A DNA stretch of 64,000 nt from Bacillus sp. PAMC26568 (lineage in GTDB: Bacteria; Bacillota; Bacilli; Bacillales; Bacillaceae). Shown here one piece after another: positions 49,997 through 59,002 of the stretch. The position numbers were made by a program, and so were the translations under genes. How positions within the stretch are numbered: the first letter of the stretch is position 1; each line of letters opens with the position of its first letter. Where the stretch lies: the NCBI RefSeq assembly GCF_014235785.1, contig NZ_CP060137.1, forward strand, positions 2,232,001 to 2,296,000, in the 5' to 3' direction. The notes under the pieces are model-generated. The model was not told the DNA's origin, did not search any database, and was given only the letters and a program-made list of their open reading frames with translations.

Positions 49997-50156
49997 AGTT
50001 CCCTCGGCAATATGTATTTTTCATTATTTTCTCCTCATATGAAAAATCTCATACAGTATACTTTTTATCACTATCTATCATAAAAGTTCGTACTTGTTAA
50101 ATGCGCTTATTTATCTAATAATATTATTATCAAGGTAAGAGAAAGAGAGGGGTTTT

Positions 50157-51041
50157 ATGCAACTTAGAGTATCAGCTGTTCAATATGATCTTCATACAAT
50201 AAATTCCTTTGGAGAATTTGCAGATCAAGTGGAGCATTATATGAAAACAGCAGAAGAATTCGGATCTGATTTTGTGCTTTTCCCTGAGTTTTTTACAACT
50301 CAGCTTATGTCCATAGGAGATGCAGAGGGAAATGCTTTAACTATAAACGATTTGCCTGATTTTACAGATCAGTATCGGGAATTATTTATGAATCTTGCAA
50401 AAAAAACAGGCATGCATATTATTGGCGGTACACATGTTATTAAAAGAGAAGATCGCCTGTATAATGTTGCTCACTTATTTTATCCGGATGGAAGAGTGGC
50501 TGAACAGGCAAAGCTTCACATTACACCGACTGAAGTTTATGAGTGGAATATGACGCCTGGAGATGATCTTGAAGTATTTGAAACAGAAAAAGGAACAATT
50601 GCCATGCTGACTTGCTATGACATCGAGTTCCCCGAAATCGTCCGTATTGCAAAAGCAAAGGGGGCAGATGTTATTTTTTGTCCGTCATGTACCGATGATC
50701 GTCACGGTTTTCATCGGGTTCGTTATACAAGTCATGCCCGGGCAATTGAAAATCAAGTATATGTTGTAACAACTGGTACTGTTGGATCTCTTCCAACTGT
50801 TGACTTTATGAGAGGAAACTTTGGTCAAGCTGCTGTGATTACGCCGAATGATGTACCTTTTCCTCCAAAAGGGTTAGCGGCTGAAGGTGAAATCAATCAG
50901 CCTATGATTGTTACGGCAGATCTTGATCTTGAGCTTCTTTATAAAGTTCGTGCGAGCGGTTCAGTTACAACATGGCGTGATCGCCGCACAGATTTATACC
51001 CTGATTGGGAAGCGAAGCAGGGGGATCGGACTCTGCTATAA
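50157..51041 (+). CDS. Carbon-nitrogen hydrolase (nitrilase superfamily)
   Basis: A 294-aa cytoplasmic amidase-type enzyme. The catalytic triad is in place: Glu of LFPEFFTTQL, Lys of EQAKLHITPTE and Cys of MLTCYDIEFPEI. The related block SHARAIENQVYVVTTGTVGS is also family-typical. It is followed 12 bases later by a GNAT acetyltransferase and then by a decayed GNAT fragment; nitrilase-GNAT pairs of this kind recur in Bacillaceae. Substrate unknown. RBS GAGAGGGG precedes ATG 50157. Confidence 0.9.
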   Translation: MQLRVSAVQYDLHTINSFGEFADQVEHYMKTAEEFGSDFVLFPEFFTTQLMSIGDAEGNALTINDLPDFTDQYRELFMNLAKKTGMHIIGGTHVIKREDRLYNVAHLFYPDGRVAEQAKLHITPTEVYEWNMTPGDDLEVFETEKGTIAMLTCYDIEFPEIVRIAKAKGADVIFCPSCTDDRHGFHRVRYTSHARAIENQVYVVTTGTVGSLPTVDFMRGNFGQAAVITPNDVPFPPKGLAAEGEINQPMIVTADLDLELLYKVRASGSVTTWRDRRTDLYPDWEAKQGDRTLL

Positions 51042-51053
51042 GGAGGAGTTCAC

Positions 51054-51719
51054 TTGTATTTTAAAGAATTTTTTGTTTTTGATAGTGACAAGCCTGTAAA
51101 AGCAGTCGTTCGAAACTACACGGAAAAGGATTTTGATGCATTAATCCTCATTCAGCAAGAGAGCTTTCCTCCTCCATTTCCACCTGAGCTTTGGTGGAAT
51201 GAAGAACAGCTGAAAAACCATATCACGCTCTTTCCAGAGGGAGCACTGTGCATTGAAATAAATGGGGAAGTCGCGGGTTCAATGACAGGACTGCTTGTAC
51301 AGTTTGATCCAGATCACCCTGAACATACATGGGAAGAGATCACCGACAATGGGTATATCCGCAATCATGGTCCAAATGGAAATACTCTTTATGTCGTTGA
51401 TATTGGTGTTCGTCCCGCATACAGAAAGTTAGGACTTGGAAAATGGCTGATGTTTTCCATGTATGATGTGGTTGTACACAAAGGTTTGGATAGACTCCTT
51501 GGCGGGGGAAGGATGCCTGGTTATCAGCAGCATTCAGATAAATGGTCGCCAGAGCAATATCTTGAACGTGTGGTAGAGGGAAATGTAAAAGATCCAGTTC
51601 TCTCATTTCTGCTTCGATGCGGAAGAACGCCTGTCCGAGTTGTACCCAATTATTTAGAGGACGAGGAATCGTGCAATTATGGCACGTTAATGGAATGGAA
51701 AAATCCTTTTAAAAAATAG
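51054..51719 (+). CDS. GNAT family N-acetyltransferase
   Basis: A 221-aa acetyltransferase. VVDIGVRPAYRKLGLGKWLM (acetyl-CoA-binding motif A, R-x-x-G-x-G-like) is clear. TTG 51054 is the start, with AAGGAGG 7 bases before it. Translational spacing to the nitrilase-family gene suggests one operon acting on the same metabolite. The acceptor substrate is not known. Confidence 0.85.
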   Translation: MYFKEFFVFDSDKPVKAVVRNYTEKDFDALILIQQESFPPPFPPELWWNEEQLKNHITLFPEGALCIEINGEVAGSMTGLLVQFDPDHPEHTWEEITDNGYIRNHGPNGNTLYVVDIGVRPAYRKLGLGKWLMFSMYDVVVHKGLDRLLGGGRMPGYQQHSDKWSPEQYLERVVEGNVKDPVLSFLLRCGRTPVRVVPNYLEDEESCNYGTLMEWKNPFKK

Positions 51720-51801
51720 GAATGGGGAAGTATGGAATATTAAAGAATAAATAGCATTACCAAATCCGTTGTTCAAGTCAATGCATGAATGAATGCAATA
51801 A

Positions 51802-52400
51802 GTATTCCCTCCTGAGGAAGTACTAGAATTTATCTTTGGAAAGAACCGCTTGAAGATTCGGGTATTCGTGTTTTAGCTGCTGTTCACAATGGAGAGGTTG
51901 TGGGTGCAACAGAATACCGTTACGATGAGGATTTTAATGTTGCTATGACTGATTTTACGATTATTGGACAGCATGGCCTGGGCATTGGACCATTTTTGGC
52001 TCAAAAGCGACTGGCAGACCTTCAAACATTAGCAGCAGAAAACGGAAAAACCTTAGCTGGGATGTTTGCCGAAATCTATGATCCTTATCAAGTAGAAAAC
52101 TACGAGTTTGGCGGTGTTAAGCCTATGGACCCTTTTGTGCGCCGCGAGGTATTAAGTCACCTAGGATACAAACGTCTGGATTTTACTTATGTTCATCCAT
52201 CTTGGAACAATGATGGTGAAGCTGTCACAGGACTCGATCTAGGATTTCTTCCAATGACAGAAAGAAGTGACGTAGAGACAGATCTTATCGTAAGCTTTTT
52301 AAAACGGTATTATACTGTGCTTTCAAACAAACCTCAAAAATGGGTAGTAATGATCGAAAATTTGAAGGCAAAAGAAAAAGCAGACTTACTTCCATTATAA
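51802..52400 (+). pseudogene. Decayed GNAT-like gene, N-terminus lost, frameshifted
   Basis: The 166 codons from 51900 to 52400 are open and coherent (VVGATEYRYDEDFNVAMTDF, GHGLGIG-like IGQHGLGIGPFLAQKRLADL). Reading back in the same frame gives YLWKEPLEDSGIRVLAAVHN up to a TGA at 51813-51815, while the next frame just upstream reads FPPEEVLEF after a TAA at 51799. The join implies a frameshift near 51826-51840 and loss of the first part. The nearest in-frame starts lack an RBS. Probably the remnant of a third gene of the nitrilase/GNAT operon. Confidence 0.7.
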
Positions 52401-52405
52401 TGAAC

Positions 52406-52438
52406 AAAAAATCCTCGTTTGATGACGAGGATTTTTTT
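52406..52438. terminator. Strong bidirectional terminator before cwlJ (convergent)
   Basis: AAAAATCCTCG (52406-52416) pairs with CGAGGATTTTT (52426-52436), followed by TT. A-rich and T-rich flanks allow termination on both strands, serving the GNAT remnant on the plus strand and cwlJ on the minus strand. Confidence 0.92.
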
Positions 52439-52441
52439 GTA

Positions 52442-52870
52442 CTAAAACGTGTTATAAATATTATCACATTCACCAGCTCTAGGCTGATAAAAACAATGCA
52501 GCTTGTAGCGCGCTACGAGCGGCTGATTATACCATGTAGGAGGGCAGTCTCCAGGCGGCCTGAAATACCATAAGCTGAATTTTGCAGGCCAATACCGTTC
52601 TCCCGCAATACTCCGCCTCGCCAGCCTCTTTTCCTTTTCTCTTGCTCTTTGGTAAAAATAACCGTGCTGTACAGCTTCAAAGGCGTGTTCTTGATACACC
52701 ATTTGAGGAATGGTCCGAATGTTTTTAAAGTCCGAACAATTTGCTCTAACCCGATTAACCCCTACATTTCCCACCAGCTGCATGCCTCTAATTCCTTCGC
52801 CTTCAGCTTCGGCTCGAAGCAATCTGGCCATTAAATCGATATCTGAGTTATTTGCTTTTACAACTGCCAT
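52442..52870 (-). CDS. cwlJ: Spore cell wall hydrolase CwlJ (germination lytic enzyme)
   Basis: A 142-aa SleB/CwlJ-family cortex-lytic enzyme that degrades spore cortex peptidoglycan after Ca-DPA release. ARLLRAEAEGEGIRGMQLVG (with the catalytic Glu), QEHAFEAVQHGYFYQRARE and FSLWYFRPPGDCPPTWYNQP match B. subtilis CwlJ closely. ATG 52870 is chosen for GGAGGCGAAATC just upstream. No signal peptide, as in CwlJ. It is direct evidence that the organism is an endospore former. No gerQ partner is adjacent. Confidence 0.93.
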   Translation of the reverse strand: MAVVKANNSDIDLMARLLRAEAEGEGIRGMQLVGNVGVNRVRANCSDFKNIRTIPQMVYQEHAFEAVQHGYFYQRAREKEKRLARRSIAGERYWPAKFSLWYFRPPGDCPPTWYNQPLVARYKLHCFYQPRAGECDNIYNTF

Positions 52871-53074
52871 GATTTCGCCTCCATCTTCTTGCATATTATT
52901 ATATTCCAGTAGGCTTGGGGGTTTACGTGTCAATTACATTTTTCAAAAATAGGGAAAAACAAATAATTCACTTTTTTGAAAATAAGCATCTTAGTTTACA
53001 AAAATCAATACAAAGAGTATGGTTAAAAGATGGATTTAATCCGACTAATTTTATAAGAAAAGGAGATTATAACG

Positions 53075-54328
53075 ATGGCAGAAACAACTTTAAACAAGGC
53101 TGCTGCTTTTAAACCTAGAACAACGGTTGTATCGGAATTAAATCCGATGCAAAAACCGCTTGTTGCGGCAGGTTTATTTGCAGCAATTATTTTATTCATT
53201 GCGATTTTTAGTACAACTAATATGACTCAAGCTGTGTTATATGTTATTGGAATTTTGCTTGGTGTTACCTTGCTGCATGCCCGTTTCGGATTCACATCCG
53301 CTTTCCGGCGCCTGATGTCTGTAGGAAACGTTCAAGGTCTCCAGGCACACATGCTTATGCTTGCAGTTGCTTCAACATTATTTGCTATTATTTTAAGCAC
53401 CGGCTTTAGCTTTACTGGAACAACTCCAGCTGGATATGTATCGCCTGTTGGGGTAAGTGTTATTTTCGGTTCATTTATCTTTGGAATAGGAATGCAGCTT
53501 GGGAATGGATGTGCTTCTGGCACCCTTTACTCTGTTGGCGGCGGTTCCTCCTCAATGATTTTAACGCTGATCTCATTTATTGCGGGTTCTGTCATAGGAG
53601 CGTACCATTTTACATTCTGGATGGAAGATATGCCAGCACTTCCGCCTATTTCACTCGCCACTTCAACAGGACTAGGCTATTTCGGCGCACTTCTCGTCCA
53701 GTTAGCAGCATTTGCAATCATCTATTGGATTACCGTACAGATTGCTAAAAAGAAAAATCCGCCAATGATGAAGCCTCTTCCAACTACTCAAGGCTGGAAA
53801 AAAATCATAAGAGGTTCATGGCCGTTGTTCGCAGCAGCTATTATATTGGCACTATTAAATGCATTAACTCTATCAATTAGAGGCAATCCGTGGGGAATAA
53901 CTTCAGCTTTTGCTCTATGGGGAGGGAAGGCGTTAATGGCTTCAGGTGTTGATGTTTCAAGCTGGGGTTATTTTGCAGGTGCGAATGGAGATGCACTTAC
54001 GAAAACAGTGCTAGCTGATTCCACCAGTGTTATGAATTTCGGCATTATTCTCGGAGCATTCATTTCCGCAGCTGCTCAAGGGACATTTAAGCCTGGTAAA
54101 ATTAAGCCGGGAGTTGCAGGTGCTTCAATTATCGGCGGATTACTAATGGGTTATGGAGCACGTCTGGCATTTGGCTGCAATATTGGAGCGTACTTCGGCG
54201 GAATTGCTTCCTTCAGCCTTCATGGATGGATTTGGATGGTAATGGCAATGTTAGGAACATTCCTCGCTTTATTCATTCGTCCACTGTTCGGATTGAAAAA
54301 TCCTAAATCGACTGATTCAATTTGCTGA
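53075..54328 (+). CDS. YeeE/YedE (TsuA-type) sulfur-compound transporter
   Basis: A 417-aa polytopic membrane protein with about ten or more segments. Two conserved Cys-containing loops, GMQLGNGCASGTLYSVGGGS and GYGARLAFGCNIGAYFGGIA, are the hallmarks of the YeeE/YedE family, whose studied members import thiosulfate. The N-terminal extension of about 25 residues is cytoplasmic. RBS AAAGGAG precedes ATG 53075. No TusA-like sulfur carrier gene is adjacent, unlike many homologues. Confidence 0.9.
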   Translation: MAETTLNKAAAFKPRTTVVSELNPMQKPLVAAGLFAAIILFIAIFSTTNMTQAVLYVIGILLGVTLLHARFGFTSAFRRLMSVGNVQGLQAHMLMLAVASTLFAIILSTGFSFTGTTPAGYVSPVGVSVIFGSFIFGIGMQLGNGCASGTLYSVGGGSSSMILTLISFIAGSVIGAYHFTFWMEDMPALPPISLATSTGLGYFGALLVQLAAFAIIYWITVQIAKKKNPPMMKPLPTTQGWKKIIRGSWPLFAAAIILALLNALTLSIRGNPWGITSAFALWGGKALMASGVDVSSWGYFAGANGDALTKTVLADSTSVMNFGIILGAFISAAAQGTFKPGKIKPGVAGASIIGGLLMGYGARLAFGCNIGAYFGGIASFSLHGWIWMVMAMLGTFLALFIRPLFGLKNPKSTDSIC

Positions 54329-54335
54329 TTAAATG

Positions 54336-54363
54336 AGAGCTCTCTTTGGAGGGTTCTTTTTTG
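54336..54363 (+). terminator. Terminator after the YeeE/TsuA-like gene
   Basis: AGAGCTCTC (54336-54344) pairs, with wobble positions, to GAGGGTTCT (54349-54357), followed by TTTTTTT. This ends the transporter transcript. Confidence 0.8.
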
Positions 54364-54966
54364 TATGGAAAAATTCACTCGGTTCATTGGATTGTTATTT
54401 CGGCTGATTGACTGTACATTTTGGCCTGTTGATATTCATATTGGCTCGTTGGAACCCGATGGTGGCTCGTTGGGAAAACATAGTTGAAGTGAAGGCATTT
54501 ATTTTGAAATGATAATGAAAAAGAGCCTTCTCTAAATGATAAAAAGATATTAAATACTGTTTAAAAGGGATTTATATGTCAAAGAGTCTAATTACGCAAC
54601 TTTCTCACCTTAAAAATCGATCTTTGTGTAAGTCTATCAAGGCTTTAGTTTTCTTTCTTGGATAATGGGACAAATTTGTTTGTTGACATAAAAACACCTA
54701 ATTCTTTGGTATAGTGGAATTGCAGAGAAACAATAACCACAAAGAATAGGTGCCTTACTGATGCGACCCTATTTTCGTCCAAGAAGAGCGATTTTTTTCC
54801 AGGAAAGGATATCCGGTTTTTAAATCACTCTGAATTGCTTGGCGCAATTTTTTTACGCACTTTAGTGCAGATTTCATTCAATAAGTCGGTGTTCCTGCAT
54901 CGAAAGGCCGTCCTAAAGTGCTTATCATCGATGAAATTTGAGTGAATAAATAAAATAATAAGGATT
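54364..54966. other. Gene-free stretch with degenerate repeats and transposon-like debris
   Basis: No intact gene is seen in about 600 bases. GGCTCGTTGG occurs twice (near 54451 and 54472), a short degenerate repeat. CACCTAATTCTTTGGT (54695-54710) is nearly inverted by ACCACAAAGAATAGGTG (54736-54752), with a short peptide start (MRPYFRPRRAIFFQER) just after and SKGRPKVLIIDEI near 54899-54940 before a stop. This looks like an internally deleted insertion sequence whose family I cannot assign. Confidence 0.45.
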
Positions 54967-55767
54967 TTACTTGTTCAATTTAATAAAAATGTTGTTCTGT
55001 GGAGTTGGATTTTTTATTAGATTGCTATTTTTATCAAACACAGGCGATAAATAATCATCTTGGTTATGATTACCTAAAGCTTCATACCTTGAGGCCAAAG
55101 TAGAGTCCCAAAGTGAATATTGAGTGAAGTGAACAACCAATAAACCTTGGGGATTGATCAGATTATCGAGCTCCATAATCTGCCGTTCAAACTTTTCAAA
55201 AGGATAGATTTTTTTTAGACTACTTATGCCTTTTTCTGCAATATAATGCGGTTTTCGTTGCAAAACAGCCATGCAGAAAATCGCATCGAAATCCCCATAT
55301 TTTTGGATTTCACTAATTGTAGAATATATAAAAGTAATTTTCTCGTCTACAGGAAGCTTTCTACATATTGCAAGGTTATGTTTATTAATATCTGCGCCTA
55401 TTATGTGCGCATTAGGGAAATATCTACGAAGTGTCAGAACTTCTTCGCCTGTCGAGCATCCATAAGAAAGTATCTTTAGATCTTGTTTGCCATCAAAATA
55501 GTCACGGCATGCTGAAAAAATAGTAGGATACCGATCCATATAGGTAAGGGAGGTCGTTTGATGAACATTTTTAGAATTTAACAACTCTAAAAGGAAGATT
55601 GAGCGAAAACCCTTATCTCCACATATCCGTATCGCAGTTTTGGTTGCACTCCACAAAACATACAAGATTGATACTACAAGTCTAATAATTGGACTTTTGG
55701 AAGAACGGTATTCCTTAACCGTCTGCTTCGCAGTTCCAATAATTTGCATACCTATTTTAGCATTCAT
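54967..55767 (-). CDS. CheR-like SAM-dependent methyltransferase
   Basis: A 266-aa protein with a methyltransferase core: LKILSYGCSTGEEVLTLRRY is the SAM-binding motif I, HIIGADINKHNLAICRK motif II, and FDAIFCMAVLQRKP the post-II region. This spacing is CheR-like, but no chemotaxis genes are near and the N-terminal CheR helical domain is missing. RBS AAGGGATTTGGGGAT precedes ATG 55767. It lies between transposon debris and a broken acyltransferase. Substrate unknown. Confidence 0.75.
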   Translation of the reverse strand: MNAKIGMQIIGTAKQTVKEYRSSKSPIIRLVVSILYVLWSATKTAIRICGDKGFRSIFLLELLNSKNVHQTTSLTYMDRYPTIFSACRDYFDGKQDLKILSYGCSTGEEVLTLRRYFPNAHIIGADINKHNLAICRKLPVDEKITFIYSTISEIQKYGDFDAIFCMAVLQRKPHYIAEKGISSLKKIYPFEKFERQIMELDNLINPQGLLVVHFTQYSLWDSTLASRYEALGNHNQDDYLSPVFDKNSNLIKNPTPQNNIFIKLNK

Positions 55768-56239
55768 ATCCCCAAATCCCTTCTAATTTTAAATAAAACC
55801 AGAAATACAATTATTAAGTTTTTATATAAGTAACTCCCTATATATAGATAACTAATTTTACCATTGTTCTTAATTAAGAACAATAGAAATAAATAAATGT
55901 TAATAATTGTGTGCTGAAAAGATACAAAATATACTAAAAAATCATTAGAGGTAACACATAGTTTATTAAGAAATATGATGTGGTATTTCTACCACAGATA
56001 ACATGTCAATTCATATTATTTCTATATTCGAGTTTTGGTTTATAACGGCCAAACATAACAGGAAGAATAACTTAGTAGAAAAAGGGAATGGAAAAATAAA
56101 GTATATTTCTTTATAAAGAACATGATATGATATTAAAAAGAACGGTTAATCAAAAGCATAAGCTTATATTACTTTCTGATATAGGTAAAGGTTACTTTTG
56201 ACGCATTTGTGAATTGAACAGGAGGAGGAAGGCGGAAAA
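55768..56239. promoter_or_regulatory. AT-rich intergenic region with palindromes and SinR-like boxes
   Basis: This 470-base gap has no gene. A perfect 22-base palindrome lies at 55863-55884 (ATTGTTCTTAA and its reverse complement). A second palindrome, TTCTTTATAAAGAA, is at 56107-56120 and is identical to the one at 40813-40826. AAAGAAC (GTTCTTT on the minus strand) is exact at 56115-56121 and 56137-56143. The boxes fit the SinR consensus; they lie upstream of both the acyltransferase and the divergent methyltransferase. Confidence 0.45.
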
Positions 56240-57457
56240 ATGAGGAAGTTTTACTGGAATTTCTCTAAGACAAACGAATTGTTAGAGGGGAATGTATCAA
56301 TTTATTTAGACTTAATTAGAGGAATATCGGCTATTTTAGTAGTAATGGAACATTTGAGTTCTCGATTGTTTGTTGGATACGGTGATATAGAAAATCAGAG
56401 TTTATTAGCTATGCTTCTCTATCTACTAAATATTCTAGGAGGTCCAGCAGTAATCATATTTTTTGTTCTTAGTGGCTTATTCATCTCAAGGTCCGTTCTA
56501 AAAGCAGTATATGAAAATAAATGGTCATGGAAATCATATTTGATCAACCGTTTTTCAAGACTGTTAGTTGTGTTAATTCCTGCATTAATACTTACGTTTA
56601 TTTTGGATAGTATTGCCGCCAGCTTCTTTGGATACGAAAGTTATACTAACGCTTATAGTAATCTAAAAGATTTTATAGGGAATATATTTTTTCTGCAAAA
56701 TGTATTTGTAGGAGTATATGGTTCAAATGCACCTTTATGGAGTCTTAATTATGAGTTTTGGTATTATATGCTATTTCCAATATTGTTACATTTATTTTTT
56801 AATAAATAGGGCAAAATTGTTAAGCTCGTTTACTTATTGATAGTCTTCTTTATTATTACATCAGTTGGAACACGAATGAACTCCTATTTTTTAATATGGT
56901 TAATAGGAATGATTGTCCTGATAATACCAAGAATAAATTTTTTAGTACGAGGGTACATTCCCATCCTTGCTCTTATATTAGTATTTTTAGCTATGCTTGT
57001 TAGACCTCTTGTCATGACTGGAAGGCTATTTACAGAGAATTGGACAGAGGATTTATTCGCTATAGACCTTTTTATAGGATTAACCTTTGGTTTTTTAATT
57101 TATGCGTTACTACATAGTTTATCAGATAGATTAAGGAAAGCTGAACTTAGAAGGCTAGGAAAGATTTCTAAGTTGATTGCTAGTTTTTCATTTAGTCTTT
57201 ACCTAATTCACTATCCTATAATAAATACATTATATTATTGGGTTGCTAAAAATGGTTTTTCAGGCTTACAGCCTAATTTAATATCAATAGTTGTGGAAAT
57301 ACTAATTGTTATACTTATTTGTATTTTCGCGTTTTTCTTCTCCAAAGTTACGGAAGCTCAAACCCATAATGTTCGGAAGTTTCTTCAAACAAAAACTAAT
57401 TCACTTATTATTAGTCGCCGTAATAGAGTACTAAACAAGCAAGATGAAGTAGGATAA
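56240..57457 (+). pseudogene. Acyltransferase family 3 (OafA-like) gene interrupted by one amber codon
   Basis: A roughly 405-codon membrane acyltransferase frame split by a single in-frame TAG at 56807-56809. The first part (SIYLDLIRGISAILVVMEHL, APLWSLNYEFWYYMLFPIL) has the family's His/Arg motifs and first membrane helices. Reading on past the stop in the same frame gives GKIVKLVYLLIVFFIITSVG and continues to ISKLIASFSFSLYLIHYPII and the C-terminus. Both halves are well preserved, so the stop is recent, or a sequencing error, or suppressed. Such enzymes acetylate exopolysaccharides. RBS AGGAGGAAGG precedes ATG 56240. Confidence 0.85.
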
Positions 57458-57832
57458 CAAAAGGGAAATGCACCGTCATTTAAATATGTCGGTGTTTTAT
57501 TTATAAGAATAAGTCCTGTTCTTCGGCGTGTTAAACAAGTCGAGATGCTAACCTTTATTCAAATGCTTAAAACTGGTAAGATGTCACACTTGCCTGTCAA
57601 ACGACTTCTCTTTATTAAGCTCAAAAATATCGTCTATTAATGAGATCAATGAAGAAGTATTTAAGCGTTGTTCTGGTAATAAACGCCGGAAGGAAGCGCT
57701 ACATTCAGTCCCTAATCACATCTCATCGATTCGAAAGTTGTATAATTATTTCAAAAAATATATCTTATTCATTTACGAAATCGCTTTCTTCAACTACTAT
57801 ACAAAGGAAGGCAATAAAGGGGAGGAACCAAA
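57458..57832. other. Intergenic stretch, no clear gene
   Basis: CACCG near 57473 and CGGTG near 57490, followed by TTTTATTT, form a weak terminator for the acyltransferase locus. The rest has an open frame without stops leading into the next gene (reading SINEINEEVFKRCSGNKRRK), which I do not recognise and which has no start with an RBS; it may be a gene remnant. Confidence 0.35.
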
Positions 57833-58828
57833 ATGACATATCAAGCAAGTTCAGAACGTTATCAAACTATGAAATACAATCGATGCGGCAATTCAGGTTT
57901 GCTTCTTCCGGCTATATCACTTGGATTATGGCATAATTTCGGAGGGGTTGATTCGTTTGAAAATGGACGTGCCATGCTGCGCCGTGCATTTGATCTAGGG
58001 ATTACGCATTTTGACCTGGCCAATAATTATGGACCGCCTCCAGGATCTGCAGAAGAAATGTTTGGACAACTATTAAAAACGGATTTTGCCCCGTATCGGG
58101 ATGAATTAATTATTTCTTCAAAAGCAGGCTACCATATGTGGGATGGTCCTTATGGGGAATGGGGATCAAAGAAATATTTGACCGCAAGTTTGGATCAAAG
58201 CTTGAAGCGTATGGGTCTTGATTACGTTGACATTTTCTATTCTCATCGTCCTGATCCGAATACACCTCTAGAAGAAACAATGGGTGCTTTAGATCAAATC
58301 GTCCGTCAAGGAAAAGCTTTATATATAGGAATTTCAAGCTACACGGCTGAACAAACGGAAGAAGCAGTGAAGATTTTGAACCGTCTTGGCACTCCGCTTC
58401 TTATCCATCAGCCGAGCTATTCCATGCTGAATCGCTGGATAGAAAATGGCTTACAGGATGTGCTGCAGGAAAAACGAGTTGGCTCCATTGCTTTTTGTCC
58501 GCTTGAACAAGGATTATTAACAAGTAAATACTTATCAGGTGTACCATCTGATTCAAGAGCTGCTAAATCAACTGGTGCATTAAATCAAGATCGTGTAACG
58601 GAAGAAATGATCCAGAAAATCAAACAGCTGAATGACATTGCATCACAGCGGGATCAGAACCTTGCACAAATGGCATTAGCATGGGTTCTTAGAGAAGGCC
58701 GTGTTACATCTGCTCTTATCGGTGCCAGCAGAGTAAGCCAGATTGAGGAGAATGTGGCTGCTTTGAATCATCTTGAATTTTCAAATGATGAACTAGCCAG
58801 GATAGAAAGCATTTTATCTGATAAATAA
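57833..58828 (+). CDS. Aldo-keto reductase (YghZ/glyceraldehyde-3-phosphate reductase-like)
   Basis: A 331-aa NADPH-dependent TIM-barrel reductase. ITHFDLANNYGPPPGSAEEM carries the catalytic Asp and Tyr, LIISSKAGYHMWDGPYGEWG the Lys, and VDIFYSHRPDPNTPLEETMG the His. ALIGASRVSQIEENV near the end binds the cofactor phosphate. These blocks match the YghZ group, which reduces L-glyceraldehyde 3-phosphate and related aldehydes. RBS GGGGAGGAACC precedes ATG 57833. Followed by a strong terminator, so transcribed alone. Confidence 0.9.
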   Translation: MTYQASSERYQTMKYNRCGNSGLLLPAISLGLWHNFGGVDSFENGRAMLRRAFDLGITHFDLANNYGPPPGSAEEMFGQLLKTDFAPYRDELIISSKAGYHMWDGPYGEWGSKKYLTASLDQSLKRMGLDYVDIFYSHRPDPNTPLEETMGALDQIVRQGKALYIGISSYTAEQTEEAVKILNRLGTPLLIHQPSYSMLNRWIENGLQDVLQEKRVGSIAFCPLEQGLLTSKYLSGVPSDSRAAKSTGALNQDRVTEEMIQKIKQLNDIASQRDQNLAQMALAWVLREGRVTSALIGASRVSQIEENVAALNHLEFSNDELARIESILSDK

Positions 58829-58835
58829 GTCAACC

Positions 58836-58865
58836 AAGCCTTGCTTTCTAGCAAGGCTTTTCTTT
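58836..58865 (+). terminator. Strong terminator after the aldo-keto reductase gene
   Basis: AAGCCTTGC (58836-58844) pairs with GCAAGGCTT (58851-58859), six-base loop, followed by TTTCTTT. Confidence 0.93.
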
Positions 58866-59002
58866 ATAAAATCTAGTCTGAAAGATACAATTCAAAAAAT
58901 AGTTACCCGAAAAAGAGGATTTTTCAATTGAAAGACTAATTAGTGATTATAATGACAGTACTTTTATAACAACTACTATTATTAGAAAGCTGGTGATCTG
59001 AG

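Noticed and set aside
52871..52933. N-terminal extension of CwlJ
   Set aside because: CwlJ homologues start at MAVV; the GGAGG box lies within the extension.
54449..54482. Repeated GGCTCGTTGG as the start of a CRISPR or functional repeat array
   Set aside because: Only two clear copies with unequal spacing and no conserved spacers; common degenerate Bacillaceae filler.
54683..54715. TTGACA ... TATAGT as a promoter in the transposon-like debris
   Set aside because: Spacer is 21 bases, too long for a normal SigA promoter.
54741..54747. AAAGAAT in the IS-like hairpin as another SinR box
   Set aside because: It is part of the hairpin arm and not near a host gene start; single weak match.
57640..57936. 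98-aa ORF upstream of the aldo-keto reductase
   Set aside because: Overlaps the reductase start by more than 100 bases, has no RBS and no recognisable motif.
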